DNA from: Mesorhabditis belari
Taxonomy: Eukaryota; Nematoda; Chromadorea; Rhabditida; Rhabditidae
NCBI GenBank assembly: GCA_958450365.1
Contig: CAUEEP010000171.1
Span: 1 to 64,000, forward strand
Reading direction: 5' to 3'
Length of the DNA stretch: 64,000 bases
Positions 11,171-22,169 of this stretch are shown piece after piece; the stretch's first letter is position 1, and each line of letters opens with the position of its first letter. The position numbers and the translations under genes are program-made. Below the pieces are notes generated by a model. The model was not told the origin of the DNA and did no database searches. It saw only the letters and a list, made by a program, of their open reading frames with translations.

Positions 11171-11765
11171 AAACTTTTGTCTGATCGGAAAACCTTCATT
11201 CAAGTTACTTCATTCAGTGAAAGTTTCCACCAGCACGCTTGACTCTCTTCAAAACTGTTTCCCACCTCGTTTAGACGACTCCGCGTTTGCTTCCTCGTAC
11301 GAAAACTCAACTCAAAACTCTCCACTCAACGATCACAGAAATCCATCACCATTGGCGGTAAATATTTTGAGTGAGAAGACATCTGAAAGTCGATTATGCT
11401 TTTGTGACATGCAAATTGAAGATATAAAGCAAAATATACCAAATCTCTTGTCAAAAAAACTTCAAGTAACGAAAAATCACAAATTTGATTTTGTCATACG
11501 TACAATTTTTTACCAAGAAATGCAAAAATCTAGGCTAATGATCATGGAAGAAATGCAAATGCTTTTTCCCAGTACTTATCGGCGCATCTTCAACAAGTCT
11601 ACAACGTCAGTTTAAAATGAAAATTGAATATCGTATATTTCTTTTTAGAAACAAGAGCAAAAGAGAGTCAAAAAAGCAAATCAATGCCCCTTTCGGGATT
11701 TTAATTGTGAAATCTGTGGAAAGAATCATTGGACTCAAACTTGCCCAAAGGTTGAGTTCTTGTGA
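11171..11765 (+). CDS. CCHC zinc-knuckle protein, partial 5' end
   Basis: Two exons, 11171-11609 and 11649-11765, join in frame through a 39-base intron (GTTTAAAA to TTTTTAG). The first begins after an acceptor-like TTGTAG, so the true start may be upstream. The product has a Ser/Asn-rich N-terminal part and a charged middle (MQIEDIKQNIPNLL, then MIMEEMQMLF). Its C-terminus, CEICGKNHWTQTC, fits a C-x2-C-x3-H-x4-C zinc knuckle. Such knuckles bind single-stranded nucleic acid and occur in RNA-binding proteins and in the gag of BEL/Pao retroelements, whose knuckles have similar spacing. The intron and the lack of protease or reverse transcriptase nearby argue for a host gene or an exapted gag fragment. 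Confidence 0.45.
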
Positions 11766-12479
11766 CTAGTTTAGAGGACTCTTGAATGGTTAGTCAAGTT
11801 CTAAATGTTTATAAATTTGTCTAGAGATCATATTAATGCTAACTTTTTGTATAGTTTTAATGAGAACACTTCAGGCTTTCAAATGATACCAAATAGGGAT
11901 TGATTGGATCACATAATCCTAAGAAAATCAAGAAACAAGACGCTCAGATCGGATCGCATTGTTTTCTCATTGTTAGTTTAGTGAGACTATGACCATACGA
12001 CACCGCCATTTGCGCACACACACTAAAGCGTCTTTTGCGCAACGTCATTTGCGCACACGCCTTAAGAACGTCTTACATAACATAATCATTGAATTGGCGC
12101 TACTTTTGCATGTTTTTATAGTTTTGTCACTATTTCAACACAGTTTTTAAAACTTATTGCACCTAGAACACCAAACGCGCGAAAAAACGACCAAATTAGC
12201 TCAGCGCAATCGCTTTTTTTTGATGAAAATGTGGAAATTCGTTAGTTTTATGATAAATACCCGTGTTTTTATTTCTTTTGTTTACTTATTCTTTTACAAT
12301 ATGTTTACAGTTAAACATTTCCTTGTTAAGGCTCGAGCATAACCCGAGACTCAATTACAACGAGCATACAACGAGACGGACTCAATAGAGAGGTAACGTT
12401 TTGTTCTTTCTTTGTTCTTTACTTTCGAGGCTTTTATATCGGTTTTTTTCAACTATTTACTTTAAACTAATATTTTTAG

Positions 12480-13508
12480 GATAGCATGCAGCAATCGGGT
12501 GAAAGAATTAAATTATGATGAAGAAGAATATAAATATCGCCATTTCTGTGTTAAAAAAGACGAATCGATCACGTATCGGTAAAGGAATTACTGATATGTT
12601 TCACATTGAAGGTTTTATTTTAGGTGCTTGATTAAAAGCTGTCCGTCTTTTATCAAAGTCGTGTTGAATGCTGTAACGTCAAATCATAACGAGCACAACC
12701 ACATTTCAAAGAACTATGCCGAGGAACTTTGTTTAACCGAGTTTCGTAAAGCAAGGATAGGCACGCCAAGTTAAAGCTAGTGTGATACAAAACGAATGAT
12801 GCTGGGCAATAGGAAATAAAGTTTTTTTTAGACTTTGAACATGGAATTTGGGCCACATTTAAATATGTTTACCCACTCACGAAAATCAACTTGTGCATTT
12901 TCCATTTTGCTAATTCGATCTATAAAAATGCTCAAGTGATTGGCTTTAAATTTTATGATTTATTTTTTAGGCTAAGGGCGTAGTGAAGCTTTATAAAGAA
13001 CCTTCGACAAAGTTATGGTGAAGGGAACAACGTCTCTTTGTTTTGTTTGTTTTGTTTTCAGGTCGAGCAGACCTTCTACGATCTGGTTAATTGGAGTCTT
13101 CAAGCAGTTCCTTCAGAACTTCATCAAAAATTACATGGCATGTGGATGCAATACTTTCAAAATTAATAAAATTTAGATTTTTATGCATACTTTCGCGATA
13201 ACTACATAGGTCAAAGAGTCGGCAATATCGCCGTCGCTCCCCTAACCGATCGTGAGGTGGAACGTCTATCAGCGCGTGGTCAACAACTTGCAGCAAGCAA
13301 CAACAACAACTAGGAAACAGCTCACAAGAATCATACAATTCGCGTTTAAAGGTTATCTTTTATGGTTTTCTTTTTGAATTTAATTTTTAGGGGATTGCCC
13401 AAAAATTTTTTGCTCGCGATGTTGCCCTCCAACTGTTGCATTATCAAGAACAATTCAAAAAAAACGACATTTGGATGCTTAAATCAAACTTCTCACCGTT
13501 TCTGTGAT
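12480..13508 (+). pseudogene. MULE transposase with FLYWCH/WRKY-like zinc finger, broken
   Basis: The exon at 12480-12578 joins in frame to 12624-12774. Together they give a zinc-finger fragment with YRCLIKSCPSF followed by HNEHNH, the C-x4-C ... H-x-H pattern of FLYWCH/WRKY-type fingers found at the N-terminus of Mutator-like transposases. The exon at 12832-12935 gives FEHGIWATFKYVYP and then CIFHFANSIYKNAQ, which matches the D-F-E ... C-x2-H segment around the second catalytic residue of MULE transposases. Later pieces (13062-13165 FYDLVNWSLQ, 13180-13312 RDNYIGQR, 13391-13508) resemble the C-terminal part. Stops and a local duplication (ATGCAATACTTTC / ATGCATACTTTC, 13149-13190) break the frame. 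The first catalytic region is not found. The element is not autonomous. Confidence 0.6.
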
Positions 13509-13777
13509 GTTTCCCCAGTCTAAACCGGTAGCTATTAGACATTTTAAGCGTAAACAGGCAGTTCTAAAACCCCTGCGGTCACCGCTTCTTCGTGACTATC
13601 TTTTTGGTTTATCGCTATACATTTCTCCTATAAAATGATTGATTTTTTGTTTGTTATTCACGGTTCGATTTTTTTTTACCCTTTTTTCTTTACGGTTCGA
13701 ATTTGTTTTTCATTGTTAAATTTAAATTAGGTTGTTAAATAAATTAAACTCATTTTTTCTAATTTCTGAAACTTTTT

Positions 13778-13967
13778 TTGCGCAACTCGCCATAACTTTC
13801 TTCTAAGTGCGCTAATCTTTATGGTTTTCGTTCCATTTTGTTGCACTTATTGAGATCTACAAAGTGAAACCAAAATCGTAGTTTGTCCCACTTAGAAGAA
13901 AGTTATAGCGAGATGCGCAAATGACCCTGTGGCGCAAAACAAATTGCGAAAATTAGCCTACCCCCGT
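13778..13967. mobile_element. Palindromic miniature element, truncated copy
   Basis: GCGCAACTCGCCATAACTTT at 13789 is mirrored by AAGTTATAGCGAGATGCGC near 13900. A longer copy lies at 41.2 kb and has the same end, TAGCCTACCCC / GGGGTAGGCTA. It sits inside the Mutator-like element and is therefore younger. Confidence 0.65.
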
Positions 13968-14129
13968 AAATGAATAAAATCAATCAGAAAGCTTTGATGA
14001 TGATGGCAGACCAAACAGAAGAAATGACGCTTTTGTTTATGTGCGCAAATGACATTGCAGAAAAATACGTGTGCGAAAGACAAATGGCGGTGCGGTATTG
14101 TTATAGTCCCAGTTTAGCTACTGTTTGCG

Positions 14130-14300
14130 TAACACAATGGTTTAAAGAGGGTGTGGAATTTGCAGAAAAATACTAACAATTTAAAGCCAAAAAGTTTTCC
14201 CGGGGATTTGGGCATGGGCCAAGCGAGCAAAGTCGGCTCAGTCACTCACCGCTCTTTCGCCCTTACTAGGAAACTGTTTTAACTCGGCATCGAGTTGGGA
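14130..14300 (+). repeat. Dispersed repeat, related to 36.80-36.93 kb
   Basis: ACAATGGTTTAAA..G followed by TTTGC.GAAAAATAC, then GTTTTCCC.GG.ATTTG and TC..CTCACCG, is shared with 36.80-36.93 kb. No coding evidence. Confidence 0.5.
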
Positions 14301-14308
14301 AATGAGTA

Positions 14309-14633
14309 GAGTGTGTTCCTCGCGAGTAAGTAATTACTCGAGTAAATTTGCATGAGTAATTGTCGAGTATTGCGTTTTCTAAAAAGTGCGCCTGCGCGAA
14401 AAGAATATAAAAGCAATTTTTTGCGGAGGTTTTTCAAAAAAAACCATTTTTTACATTGGAAGGGAATTTCCCACCAAATCAGTTAAACGGCTGAGCATCT
14501 TTAAAAAGTGTCGTATATAATGCGGGGCTCGTGATTTTTGCGTCATTCTTTTGCAATAATTTTTGCTAAAAGTACGGTAATTTTTTCCCAAGTGTGCGTT
14601 TTAAAAAACGCCTTACTCGCGAGGAACACACCC
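14309..14633. mobile_element. Miniature inverted-repeat element with TA flanks
   Basis: The ends GAGTGTGTTCCTCGCGAGTA and TACTCGCGAGGAACACACCC are inverted and flanked by TA. A fragment of the same family occurs near 58818 (GAGTGTGTTCCC). Confidence 0.65.
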
Positions 14634-14805
14634 TAGAATAGAGGCCTATCTCAAAAATGCCCTCTCAAAATTTTAAGAGACACATTTTTTTTGTCAATTT
14701 TACTGAACCGATACAAAATTTTCGAGGAAAACGCTTTTGAATTTTGGGCATTTTTTGGGAAAAACCGCCGTTGCATGGCGCCAAATTATTTCACATCAAA
14801 AAGCA

Positions 14806-14872
14806 ACCAGATGGCGTAGAGGATGGTACGCCCGTGTCTCGAGCCTAGAGACCCTGGTTCGATTCCCCAAAT
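14806..14872 (+). other. tRNA-like module, possibly a tRNA pseudogene
   Basis: TGGCGTAGAGGATGGTACGCC is a good D-arm and A box. GTCTC-GAGCCTA-GAGAC forms a clean anticodon-type stem with a seven-base loop, and GGTTCGATTCC is a B box. The loop base 5' of the presumed anticodon GCC is A instead of the invariant T, and the acceptor stem is poor. I therefore call a tRNA-derived sequence, not a working tRNA. Confidence 0.5.
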
Positions 14873-14879
14873 TCAAATT

Positions 14880-15940
14880 TTGTCAAAGTCAAATTTTGTT
14901 TGCTTTTTTGTTAAGTTACAAAAACCGATTTTGAAGTTTTCTAAAGTGTTTACCGACATTAATAAGTTAAATTAAGCTCTTAAAATGTCAAAACATTATT
15001 GAAAATGACCTACATCATAAAAAGTTATCAACTTTGACGGTAAAAAAATTTGGTTAACAACGAATTATAAATTTTTATTTTTATGAGAAACAGCATTTTA
15101 AAATTCTTTGAGCATAGCAAATAGAACTAAACTTTACTTAATTGTAAGTTTTTTTCAAGGAAAAAGGAAAGACATCGTGTGAGGACCTTGAAAGAAAAAG
15201 AGTAAGAAGTTTCTATTAAAAAAATTTCCTAAAAGATCGAGTTTTGAGAGAAAGTCAGAAACGAAATGTCTCATTATTTCTTTTCTAGTTTCTACTGCAA
15301 AATTGATCGCTTTGATCGAAATTCGACGATAATGATAGTCATAAAATTTTGGATAAGGTAAATTTTAAAAAAACTGTCTTATTCCCAGCCGCCCGTTGAA
15401 CAATTTAGTCACAAATTTGGCAGTAGAGCAGTAAAAATAATACGACACGCGTTTCAGGGTTTTTCTCGAAAAGTTCATAGGCTTCAAAAAGGCACAGTTA
15501 TACCTAAACGGGGTGTGCCAGACGGTGAGCGATTGTGTGTGCACACAATTCAGGGATTTTTCTTTTGCTTCGTGGATGGTAGAAAAAGAAGATATTGAGC
15601 TGAAAATTTGTACCCGGGGATTTTCAGGGTTGGGGAATTGATCGGTGGGGTTTATTTGGGCCACAGGCTACAGCCCACGTCAAGCCAGTACCCTGGCCAA
15701 GTTGAATAGCTTTTTGGCAACAAATCCCTGAACCAAATGACGTTTTAATAGTAAAGCTTTATAAATAGATTAGCTAAAGAATTTAGCTGGTAGACCGGTT
15801 GTCACTTACGCCGTATATGGGAGAAAAAGTCAGCAAAGGATGGTTTCGTTGCTGGAATTGTGGAAAGGAGTGGAAAAGTGGGAATGTGAGTTTTAAAAAT
15901 TTTATTTAAGCATATTTTCTCAACACAAATCGCAAAACTA
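14880..15940. other. No gene recognised; dispersed repeat at 15.36-15.70 kb
   Basis: Nothing here supports a gene. The part at 15490-15560 contains GTGCCAGACGGTGAGCGATTG, shared in altered form with 37.01-37.05 kb, so it belongs to a dispersed repeat. The 99-codon minus-strand frame across it is probably fortuitous. Confidence 0.5.
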
Positions 15941-16024
15941 AACTTGAAAATTTATAAAAATAACAATAACAATAACAAAGCTTAATTTGTCACCATTTTG
16001 AAAGCGACACTGTATTTCGTGAAG

Positions 16025-16400
16025 AAAGAGCAAAAAGATATATTTTCGGTTGTTCGGATATAAACGAGCGTTTGCACTGCTTAACTTGTGAGGAAGCCAT
16101 TTCCCGCATCCAATCGTCTTTCCAATGGCGTGGAGATGCTCATCAGTAGTAGAATTTGAACATAGAAACTGTTGAGCAAGCTCACGCGTCGTTTGACATG
16201 GATCGATTGCAGCCCTCAAAATATCGTTGTGTACCGCTTGAGGTCGACGAGAGGGTTCATCATCCTCGAGACGTTCATCACCATTCCTAAGCGTTGGAGC
16301 CAGGCTCGACATCGGCTTTCGGACAAAACATCATTCCCGAATGCTTTGACGAAATCTCAATGGGATTTCGCTACTGTTTTGCCCAGTTTGAAGTCGTAAA
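16025..16400 (-). pseudogene. Mariner transposase N-terminal helix-turn-helix fragment
   Basis: Minus-strand frames give YDFKLGKTVAKSH, then a stop, then DFVKAFGNDVLSESRCRAWL. After a one-base shift they continue with NGDERLEDDEPSRRPQAV, QTTRELAQQF and HLHAIGK..GKWLPHKLS. This is the paired helix-turn-helix plus linker region of mariner-family transposases. It ends where the terminal repeat begins, so the DD34D catalytic core was deleted. One stop and one frameshift confirm decay. Confidence 0.75.
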
Positions 16401-17118
16401 GTAGGCAGACGCAAACTTGATATATTGGGTTGGTGAATTGAAAACTGCCGGACTATAAACTAAAATTTATTCAACATAAAACCATGAATTCATTCAAAAT
16501 AATTTCCATTCATTCAAAATAATTTCCATAATTATTGACGACTTCTGCCCATTTTACAGGCAGTTTGCGGATTCCTCTTTCGTGGTAGGATTTTGGTTTT
16601 TGTGTGAGACTCAAAAATCGAGGACTGGAGTGTCCCAGTTTGAGCACTTTCTTCAAAAGAAACCCATTTTGGTGTCAATAGAAAAGTTGTAGAGAATCAA
16701 AAATTAGGCTTATAGCCAAATTTCCAAAAAGATACATTTAGTAGTTTCGCTTAAAATGCCAGTTTTGTGAAAATTCGTAAATTTGGCATTTCTTGAAAAC
16801 CAGTTTTTGAATCGTTCTGAAAATTTGGATATAAGCTTAATTTTTGATCCTCTTCAACTTTTTCATTGACACCAAAATGGGGTTCTTTTTGAAGAAAGTG
16901 CTCAAACTGTGACATATGATAATAGCCGGCAGTTTTCAATTCACCAATCCAATATTTGAAGTCGGTCATCTAAAGCAAGAAAAAAAATCTTAAAAATAAG
17001 AAATTATCCGTTTAAAAATATTCCAAATATGCACAAGAGAACGTACTTTTAAACACGGAAAGACATGTTTTAAAAGCTTCACTCACGACAATAAGTTTAG
17101 CAACGCTTGTTTATATCC
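16047..17118 (-). mobile_element. Internally deleted mariner with a nested miniature element
   Basis: GGTTGTTCGGATATAAACGAGCG at the left end is mirrored by CGCTTGTTTATATCCGAACAACC at the right end. Inside are only the N-terminal part of a transposase and a 530-bp mariner-derived miniature element inserted near its start. The catalytic region is missing. Confidence 0.65.
16423..16953. mobile_element. Mariner-derived miniature element, copy 2 (nested)
   Basis: It has the same ends (ATTGGGTTGGTGAATTG / CAATTCACCAATCCAAT), the same central palindrome and the same retained transposase tail as the 6.1-kb copy. It sits within the first codons of the mariner relic at 16.0-17.1 kb, with TA sequence at both junctions. 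Confidence 0.8.
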
Positions 17119-17126
17119 GAACAACC

Positions 17127-17815
17127 TAATAGCTACTTCAAAATTAGGAGAACTTTGAAAGGAAGAGATAAATTATTGTTTGAGTGACAAATTTCGACAA
17201 AATTTGATAAGGAGAAACGCCTTTATTTTACAAAGATTACGGTAAGGCACTAGGGAAATTGTAAACTAAAATGGGGTAGAGTTGGCACTTCTCTATGCTC
17301 TCCTAAAACTACTTTAATCAACTTCCGGTGTACATTCAATCAGCCCAAATTTAATATTATTAATTGAGTCTTGTGATTTCTTATTAAATGCTACTAAAAT
17401 TGTTCTGATTGAAGGATAACGAGCGTTTGTTTACGGTAGTTTTTGCAGAATTCAAGCCCGGAAATCAACCAAGATTGTTTTTTGAGAGAAAACTTTATTT
17501 TAGGTTTTGGCTAAAAAAACACAGGAGTGCTACAAGTGCAAGGCGTTCGTTTTTCCGCATCGGATGAAGCCGTTGTGAACAAAACTACACAAAAATGCAT
17601 TCATAAACTTTACTGTTATAATCGTTTGTGCTTGGGTAAGTGCTGCATTGATAGTTCAATAAATTTCGATCTGCTATTGACAAGTTGAGCACGGGTATTG
17701 GAATTGAAGAAGGAGCACGGATATTGGAATGAAGAAGAATACAGTAGCACAAAGTAAAAGCATACTTTAGAACTTTTGTGTGCCTTAAAGCTGAATCCGA
17801 TAAAGCCTTAATCAT
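17127..17815 (+). repeat. Dispersed repeat family M, copy 1
   Basis: Shared landmarks with 21.6-22.0 kb and 26.3-27.0 kb are GATTACGGTAAGGC.CTAGGG, GATTGAAGGATAACG, ACGGTAGTTTTTGCAGA and TTTTGGCTAAAAAA.CACA. There is no coding frame shared by the copies. Confidence 0.65.
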
Positions 17816-17934
17816 AATAAATTGATAGTGAATAAAATAAAAAAAAGATTTCTACAATATCTACAAAAGAATGCACTTTTGCCTACAGTTTTGGCTAAAA
17901 AAGCACAAAAGTGCTGCAAGTGCAAGGCGAAAGA

Positions 17935-19245
17935 GAAATTACGTCAAAAAACTCGATAATCTTGCAGAAGAATAAATGAGGCATACACTCACCTCTCGAG
18001 CACTTTCATCCCCTCACTTTAAATACTATATTTTTACATTTTTATCAACTTCTGCCTGCCGAATTCTTCTAACGAATTTTTTTTTGTGATAAACACCAAA
18101 AATTTCGTTCGACTAACGGGAATTTTCAATTTTCTTATCGCATTTATTGAGTAAATTGCTCTATTGGTGCGTTCTCTCCATTTTTTTCTATTTTCCCAAC
18201 TCATTTTTGTGTGTTCTCTGCAAAGAGACTAAAAATAGACATAGAATCCCTTTTTCTTTTTGCTATTTATGGAATTTGGATAGTCTTAATGTGAAATGAC
18301 AAAGAGCTTTTGTTAGCTAATGAGCTCATTTGTTTTTTCATTTTGCTTTTCGCTATGCCAAATTTTTATGTATTAGGGTTGAGTGGTCGATTCAGTTTTT
18401 ATTTCTAAATAATTAAAGCACAAATATAATTCGAATTTTCCTCAAATAAAAGTTGTTTATAGTTTCATTTGTGATCTTTCCAAAGCAAATTTGGGTACGT
18501 TTTGAAACGAATTTGCGCAAATGTTCGTGTTTTTTTTTCCTGTAAATTCTTTAAATGAACCAAGAACAAAGAATAAAAACGATTGAATAGATCAAGCAAA
18601 ACATTTGGCTATTGCAACTGCTCTGCAGATAGTCAAATTCAATGTCGATGCATAAAATACCGTAATCAGCCACTAGACGATATTCAGTTCTCCGTTTATC
18701 GTAACTCTGTGTACTCTAAAAACCCATTTTTTAAGCTTGACGTGACTTCTGTTGCGTCCATTTTCCCCTTTTTCTTTCTTTTTAGTGAAATTGATTCAGA
18801 TACGATTTGGAGATCAAATAAAAAAAACTCTCCACTCTTCTTTTCACGTAAAAGTGTTGAAATATTAGTGATAGTGTCAAGTTGCTCCATTTTTGAGCAA
18901 AGTTTTCCCTAATAAGGGAAAATTTTGATAAATTAAGCGTTTTCAAGACATCTACCATTAAACCACACCGAGACACGGTCTTGAAGAAATTACAAAGCTC
19001 AAAGTAAACAGCGTGTTCGGAAAAAAATGGTCATCGATTTGAATCTGAAAAAATTTCCTCGTTGATTTTTCAAAGCTTATCGTTGTTGCAAAAATGGTTT
19101 TACCTCAGGCGTCACACAACAAGATGAAGTTGATTTTTTTGATGATTTTGTGAATGCATCAGCCGGGGAGCTCAAAATCCACGTATACATGAAAAACGCA
19201 CTTTGAATTCATCTATTTCACCACAAATCTTTCTAGTTTTTGTTT
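17935..19245 (+). repeat. Segmental duplication, copy 1 (partner 32.93-34.32 kb)
   Basis: About 1.3 kb is repeated in the same orientation at 32.93-34.32 kb. Landmarks in the same order are GAAGAATAAATGAGGCATAC, TATGTATTAG.GTTGAGTG, ACCGTAATCAGCCACTAGAC, CTAAAAACCCATTTT and GTGTTGAAATATT. A third block (21.03-21.24 against 35.86-36.09 kb) keeps the order, so the original unit was about 3 kb. No shared open frame is evident. Confidence 0.7.
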
Positions 19246-19534
19246 CTAGAAATTTTAACATAATTATTAATGTTTCTGCGTTGAATGATACCAAATACTT
19301 GATGGTTGGACGCTCCTAGACACACTCATTCATGATCGACTACGACATATACACTAGACATGAGGAAATTCCAAGCCGAACCTCATTCCACCGTCGTTTT
19401 CCTGGCCGATTTTTGGCTGATTGCTAGAAATCGAACATTCCAGCCTGCAGACAAAATTTCAGAGCAATCGGTCAAAAAAACGGCCGAGAAACCCGTCCGG
19501 ACCCACTCATTCATGATCGACTACGACATACATA

Positions 19535-20191
19535 CAGGGTGTCCGGAAAAAAAGTGGTCATCGGTGTGTAGCTGAAAAAAGGTTTCTCGTTGATTTTTCA
19601 AGGCTTATCGTGGTTGCAAAAATGGTTTTGCCTCAGGCGTCACACAACAAGATAAAGTTGATTTTTTTTGGTGATTTTGTGAATGCATCAGCCGGGGAGC
19701 TCAAAATTCACGTATACATGAAAAACGCACTTTGAATTCATCTATTTCACCACAAATCTTTCTAGTTTTTGTTTCTATAAATTTGTTTTGATGTTGGGAA
19801 CTTGAAAAGCAGTCGGTCCTGGGAAAGCAGCAACAAGAGAGTTTTCTCGTTTAAAAATTAACCACATTTTCAAGATTTTTGAAACAGTCAATCCAACAAT
19901 GCAAAATGAAATTGTGGCTAGAAAATTGAAAGAATAAAAGAAATTTATAGAAACAAAAAGTAGAAAGATTTGTGGTGAAATAGATGAATTCAAAAGTGTT
20001 TTTTTCATGTATACGTGGATTTTGAGCTCCACGGCTGATGCATGGTTCACAAAATCATCAAAAAAATCAACTTCATCTTGTTGTGTGACGCCTGAGGCAA
20101 AACCATTTTTGCAACCACGATAAGCCTTGAAAAATCAACGAGAAGATTTTTCCAGATTCAAACCGATGACCATTTTTTTCCGGACACCCTG
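19535..20191. mobile_element. Foldback element with CAGGGTGTCCGG ends
   Basis: CAGGGTGTCCGGAAAAAA at 19535 is mirrored by TTTTTTCCGGACACCCTG ending at 20191, flanked by TA on both sides. The arms are about 250 bases. Single arms without a partner occur at 18.99-19.24 and 34.06-34.32 kb. Confidence 0.8.
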
Positions 20192-20876
20192 TATATATGT
20201 CGTAGCCGATTATGAATGAGTGGGTCCGGACGGGTTCCTCGGCGTTTCTTGACCGATTGCTCTGAAATTTTGTCTGCAGGCTGGAATGTTCAATTTCTAG
20301 CAATCGGCCAAGAATCGGCCAGGAAAACGACGGTGGAATTAGGTTCGGCTTGGAATTTCCTAATGTCTAGTGTATATGTCGTAGCCGATTATGAATGAGT
20401 GGGTCTAGGAGTGTGAAACCATCAAGTATTTGGTATCATTCAACGCAGAATCATTAATAATTATGTTAAATTTTTTAAATTAGAAATATTGGATAAAAAG
20501 AAAAAAAATTATGGGGCTTTAAAGTTTTCTCTTGAACAAACAGTTTTTTGCTCTAATTTTTTTTATTTTTATCAAATCTTGCTAATTTTAAAAATTCAAC
20601 ATAATTATCAATGATTTTGCGTTGAATGATGCTAAATACTTGATGGTTGAACGCTCCTAGACCCACTCATTCATAATCGGCTATGGGGCTCCCGTCGATT
20701 TTGAATGAAACGTTGTAGCGCCGGCAATTTTTAACCTAAACTCACAAATTTGGTACCAATCGACGTAGAATTGAATTTGCTACAAGATGATATAATATTG
20801 TCCTCATACATTAAAGGGTTGCTCTACTAGAAAGATTTGCCAAAAAATTTCATTCATAATCGGCTACGACATATAT
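20192..20876. mobile_element. Foldback element with TGTCGTAGCCGATTATGAAT ends, copy 1
   Basis: TATGTCGTAGCCGATTATGA near 20195 is mirrored by TCATAATCGGCTACGACATA near 20853. An internal second copy of the end lies at 20371-20400. A cleaner copy lies at 46.06-46.58 kb, and related ends occur at 19.32-19.53 kb. Confidence 0.7.
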
Positions 20877-21029
20877 TTCTTTCAGCTCTATGCTTAACTT
20901 TTTATCCTCTTTTTTTCTCTATTGACACCGAAATAGGTTTCTGTGGAGGAAAGTGGCCGAATCGCCGTTCACCGTTTCCGTTCCCTCAACTTCTTTCCAC
21001 CATAAAACCTCTAAAACCAGAGCTTTTCC

Positions 21030-21240
21030 AAATCCGTTTTTTTTCTGGGTGAATTCCTCTGGCTTCTTCTGGTCCTTTTGAACACGGCCGAAAATTTTAA
21101 AAGTGCTTAAAAATGGCTCTTATCCAATCTGACCGTAAAGCGGCTAGTTTTAACGGGAAATCTTTCTTTTTTTTGCCTAATATTTTAAAAAATTGATTTT
21201 ATTTTGCCTTTTTCACATTTTAAAATCAATTAGAGGTGAT
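21030..21240 (+). repeat. Repeat block shared with 35.86-36.09 kb
   Basis: Both contain CTCTTATCCAATCTGACC, GAAAATCTTTCTTTTTTTT-type sequence and a tail with GATTTTATTTTGCCTTTTTC followed by AAATCAATTAGAG. This extends the segmental duplication. Confidence 0.65.
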
Positions 21241-21619
21241 GATAAAAAAAATGAACGAGTTCCGGAAGTAATCAAACCAAAAATAGATTCTCAAAACAAA
21301 AGATCTTTTTAAGAAAAAGTATTTTTAAAGTTATCTGACGCGGAAAGATGTGCTGATCGTTGCATGTAGAGTGTTCAAAAAAAAGCCAGTTCTCCCTAAT
21401 TTTCCAAAAAATTTCTAGTGGCTCCTGGTGGTCGTTGTGGTGTCAAAGTGAATATTTTGGGCTGGAAAATTTTTGATATTTTTTTACTTTTTCCCGATTT
21501 CATGCATGAAATTTCTGAGCCAGCATGGTCACCACCACCATGTGACTTTTGCCATAAAATTAATACTTTCTACTGGCATCTTGGTGCATAATAAACACTA
21601 TTAGGATAACTACAAATTT

Positions 21620-21990
21620 TAACCTTTATTTTACGAAGATTACGGTAAGGCGCTAGGGAAATTGTAAACTAAAATGGAGTAGAGTTGGCGCTTCTCTATG
21701 CTCTCCTAAAACTACTCTAATCAACTTCCAGCTTCCGGTTTACATTCGATCAGCCCAAATTTAATATCATTAATTGAGTCGTGAGTAGTAATTGAGTCTA
21801 ATTTCTCATCAAATGCTACTAAAATTGTTCTGATTGAAGGATAACGGACGTTTGCTTACGGTAGTTTTTGCAGATTTCAAGCCGGGAAATCAACCAAGAT
21901 TGTTTTTGGAGGGAAAACTGTATTTTAGGTTTTGGCTAAAAAAGCACAACAGTGCTACAAGTGCAAGGTGTTCGTTCCATACACTTTATT
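21620..21990 (+). repeat. Dispersed repeat family M, copy 2
   Basis: It has the same landmarks as the 17.1-kb copy, starting at the GATTACGGTAAGGCGCTAGGG part and ending at TGCTACAAGTGCAAGG. It is shorter at both ends. Confidence 0.65.
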
Positions 21991-22169
21991 GATCAGCGTT
22001 TTCTTGGAAAAACGAGACACTTCTTTAAAAAAAGGCGAGTTGAAAGTCTCTTATATATGACAGATTATCATATAATGAAGATGAATAAAGTGTTTGGCGA
22101 AAAATCTTAAAAAAGTCATATTTTGAACAAAAACTATCTATTGAAAGAGAAAACTTTCAAAAAACAATT

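Larger units (their letters stand above)
11972..14128 (+). mobile_element. Mutator-like element, decayed
   Basis: Imperfect terminal inverted repeats flank a transposase relic. On the left, ACACCGCCATTTGCGCACAC is followed by GTCATTTGCGCACACG. On the right, GTGCGCAAATGACATTG is followed by CAAATGGCGGTGC. The repeats extend outward (left TTTAGTGAGACTATGACCA, right read inverted TAAACTGGGACTATAACAA). The host duplication is not clear. A palindromic miniature element (13.78-13.97 kb) has inserted inside the right half. Confidence 0.6.
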
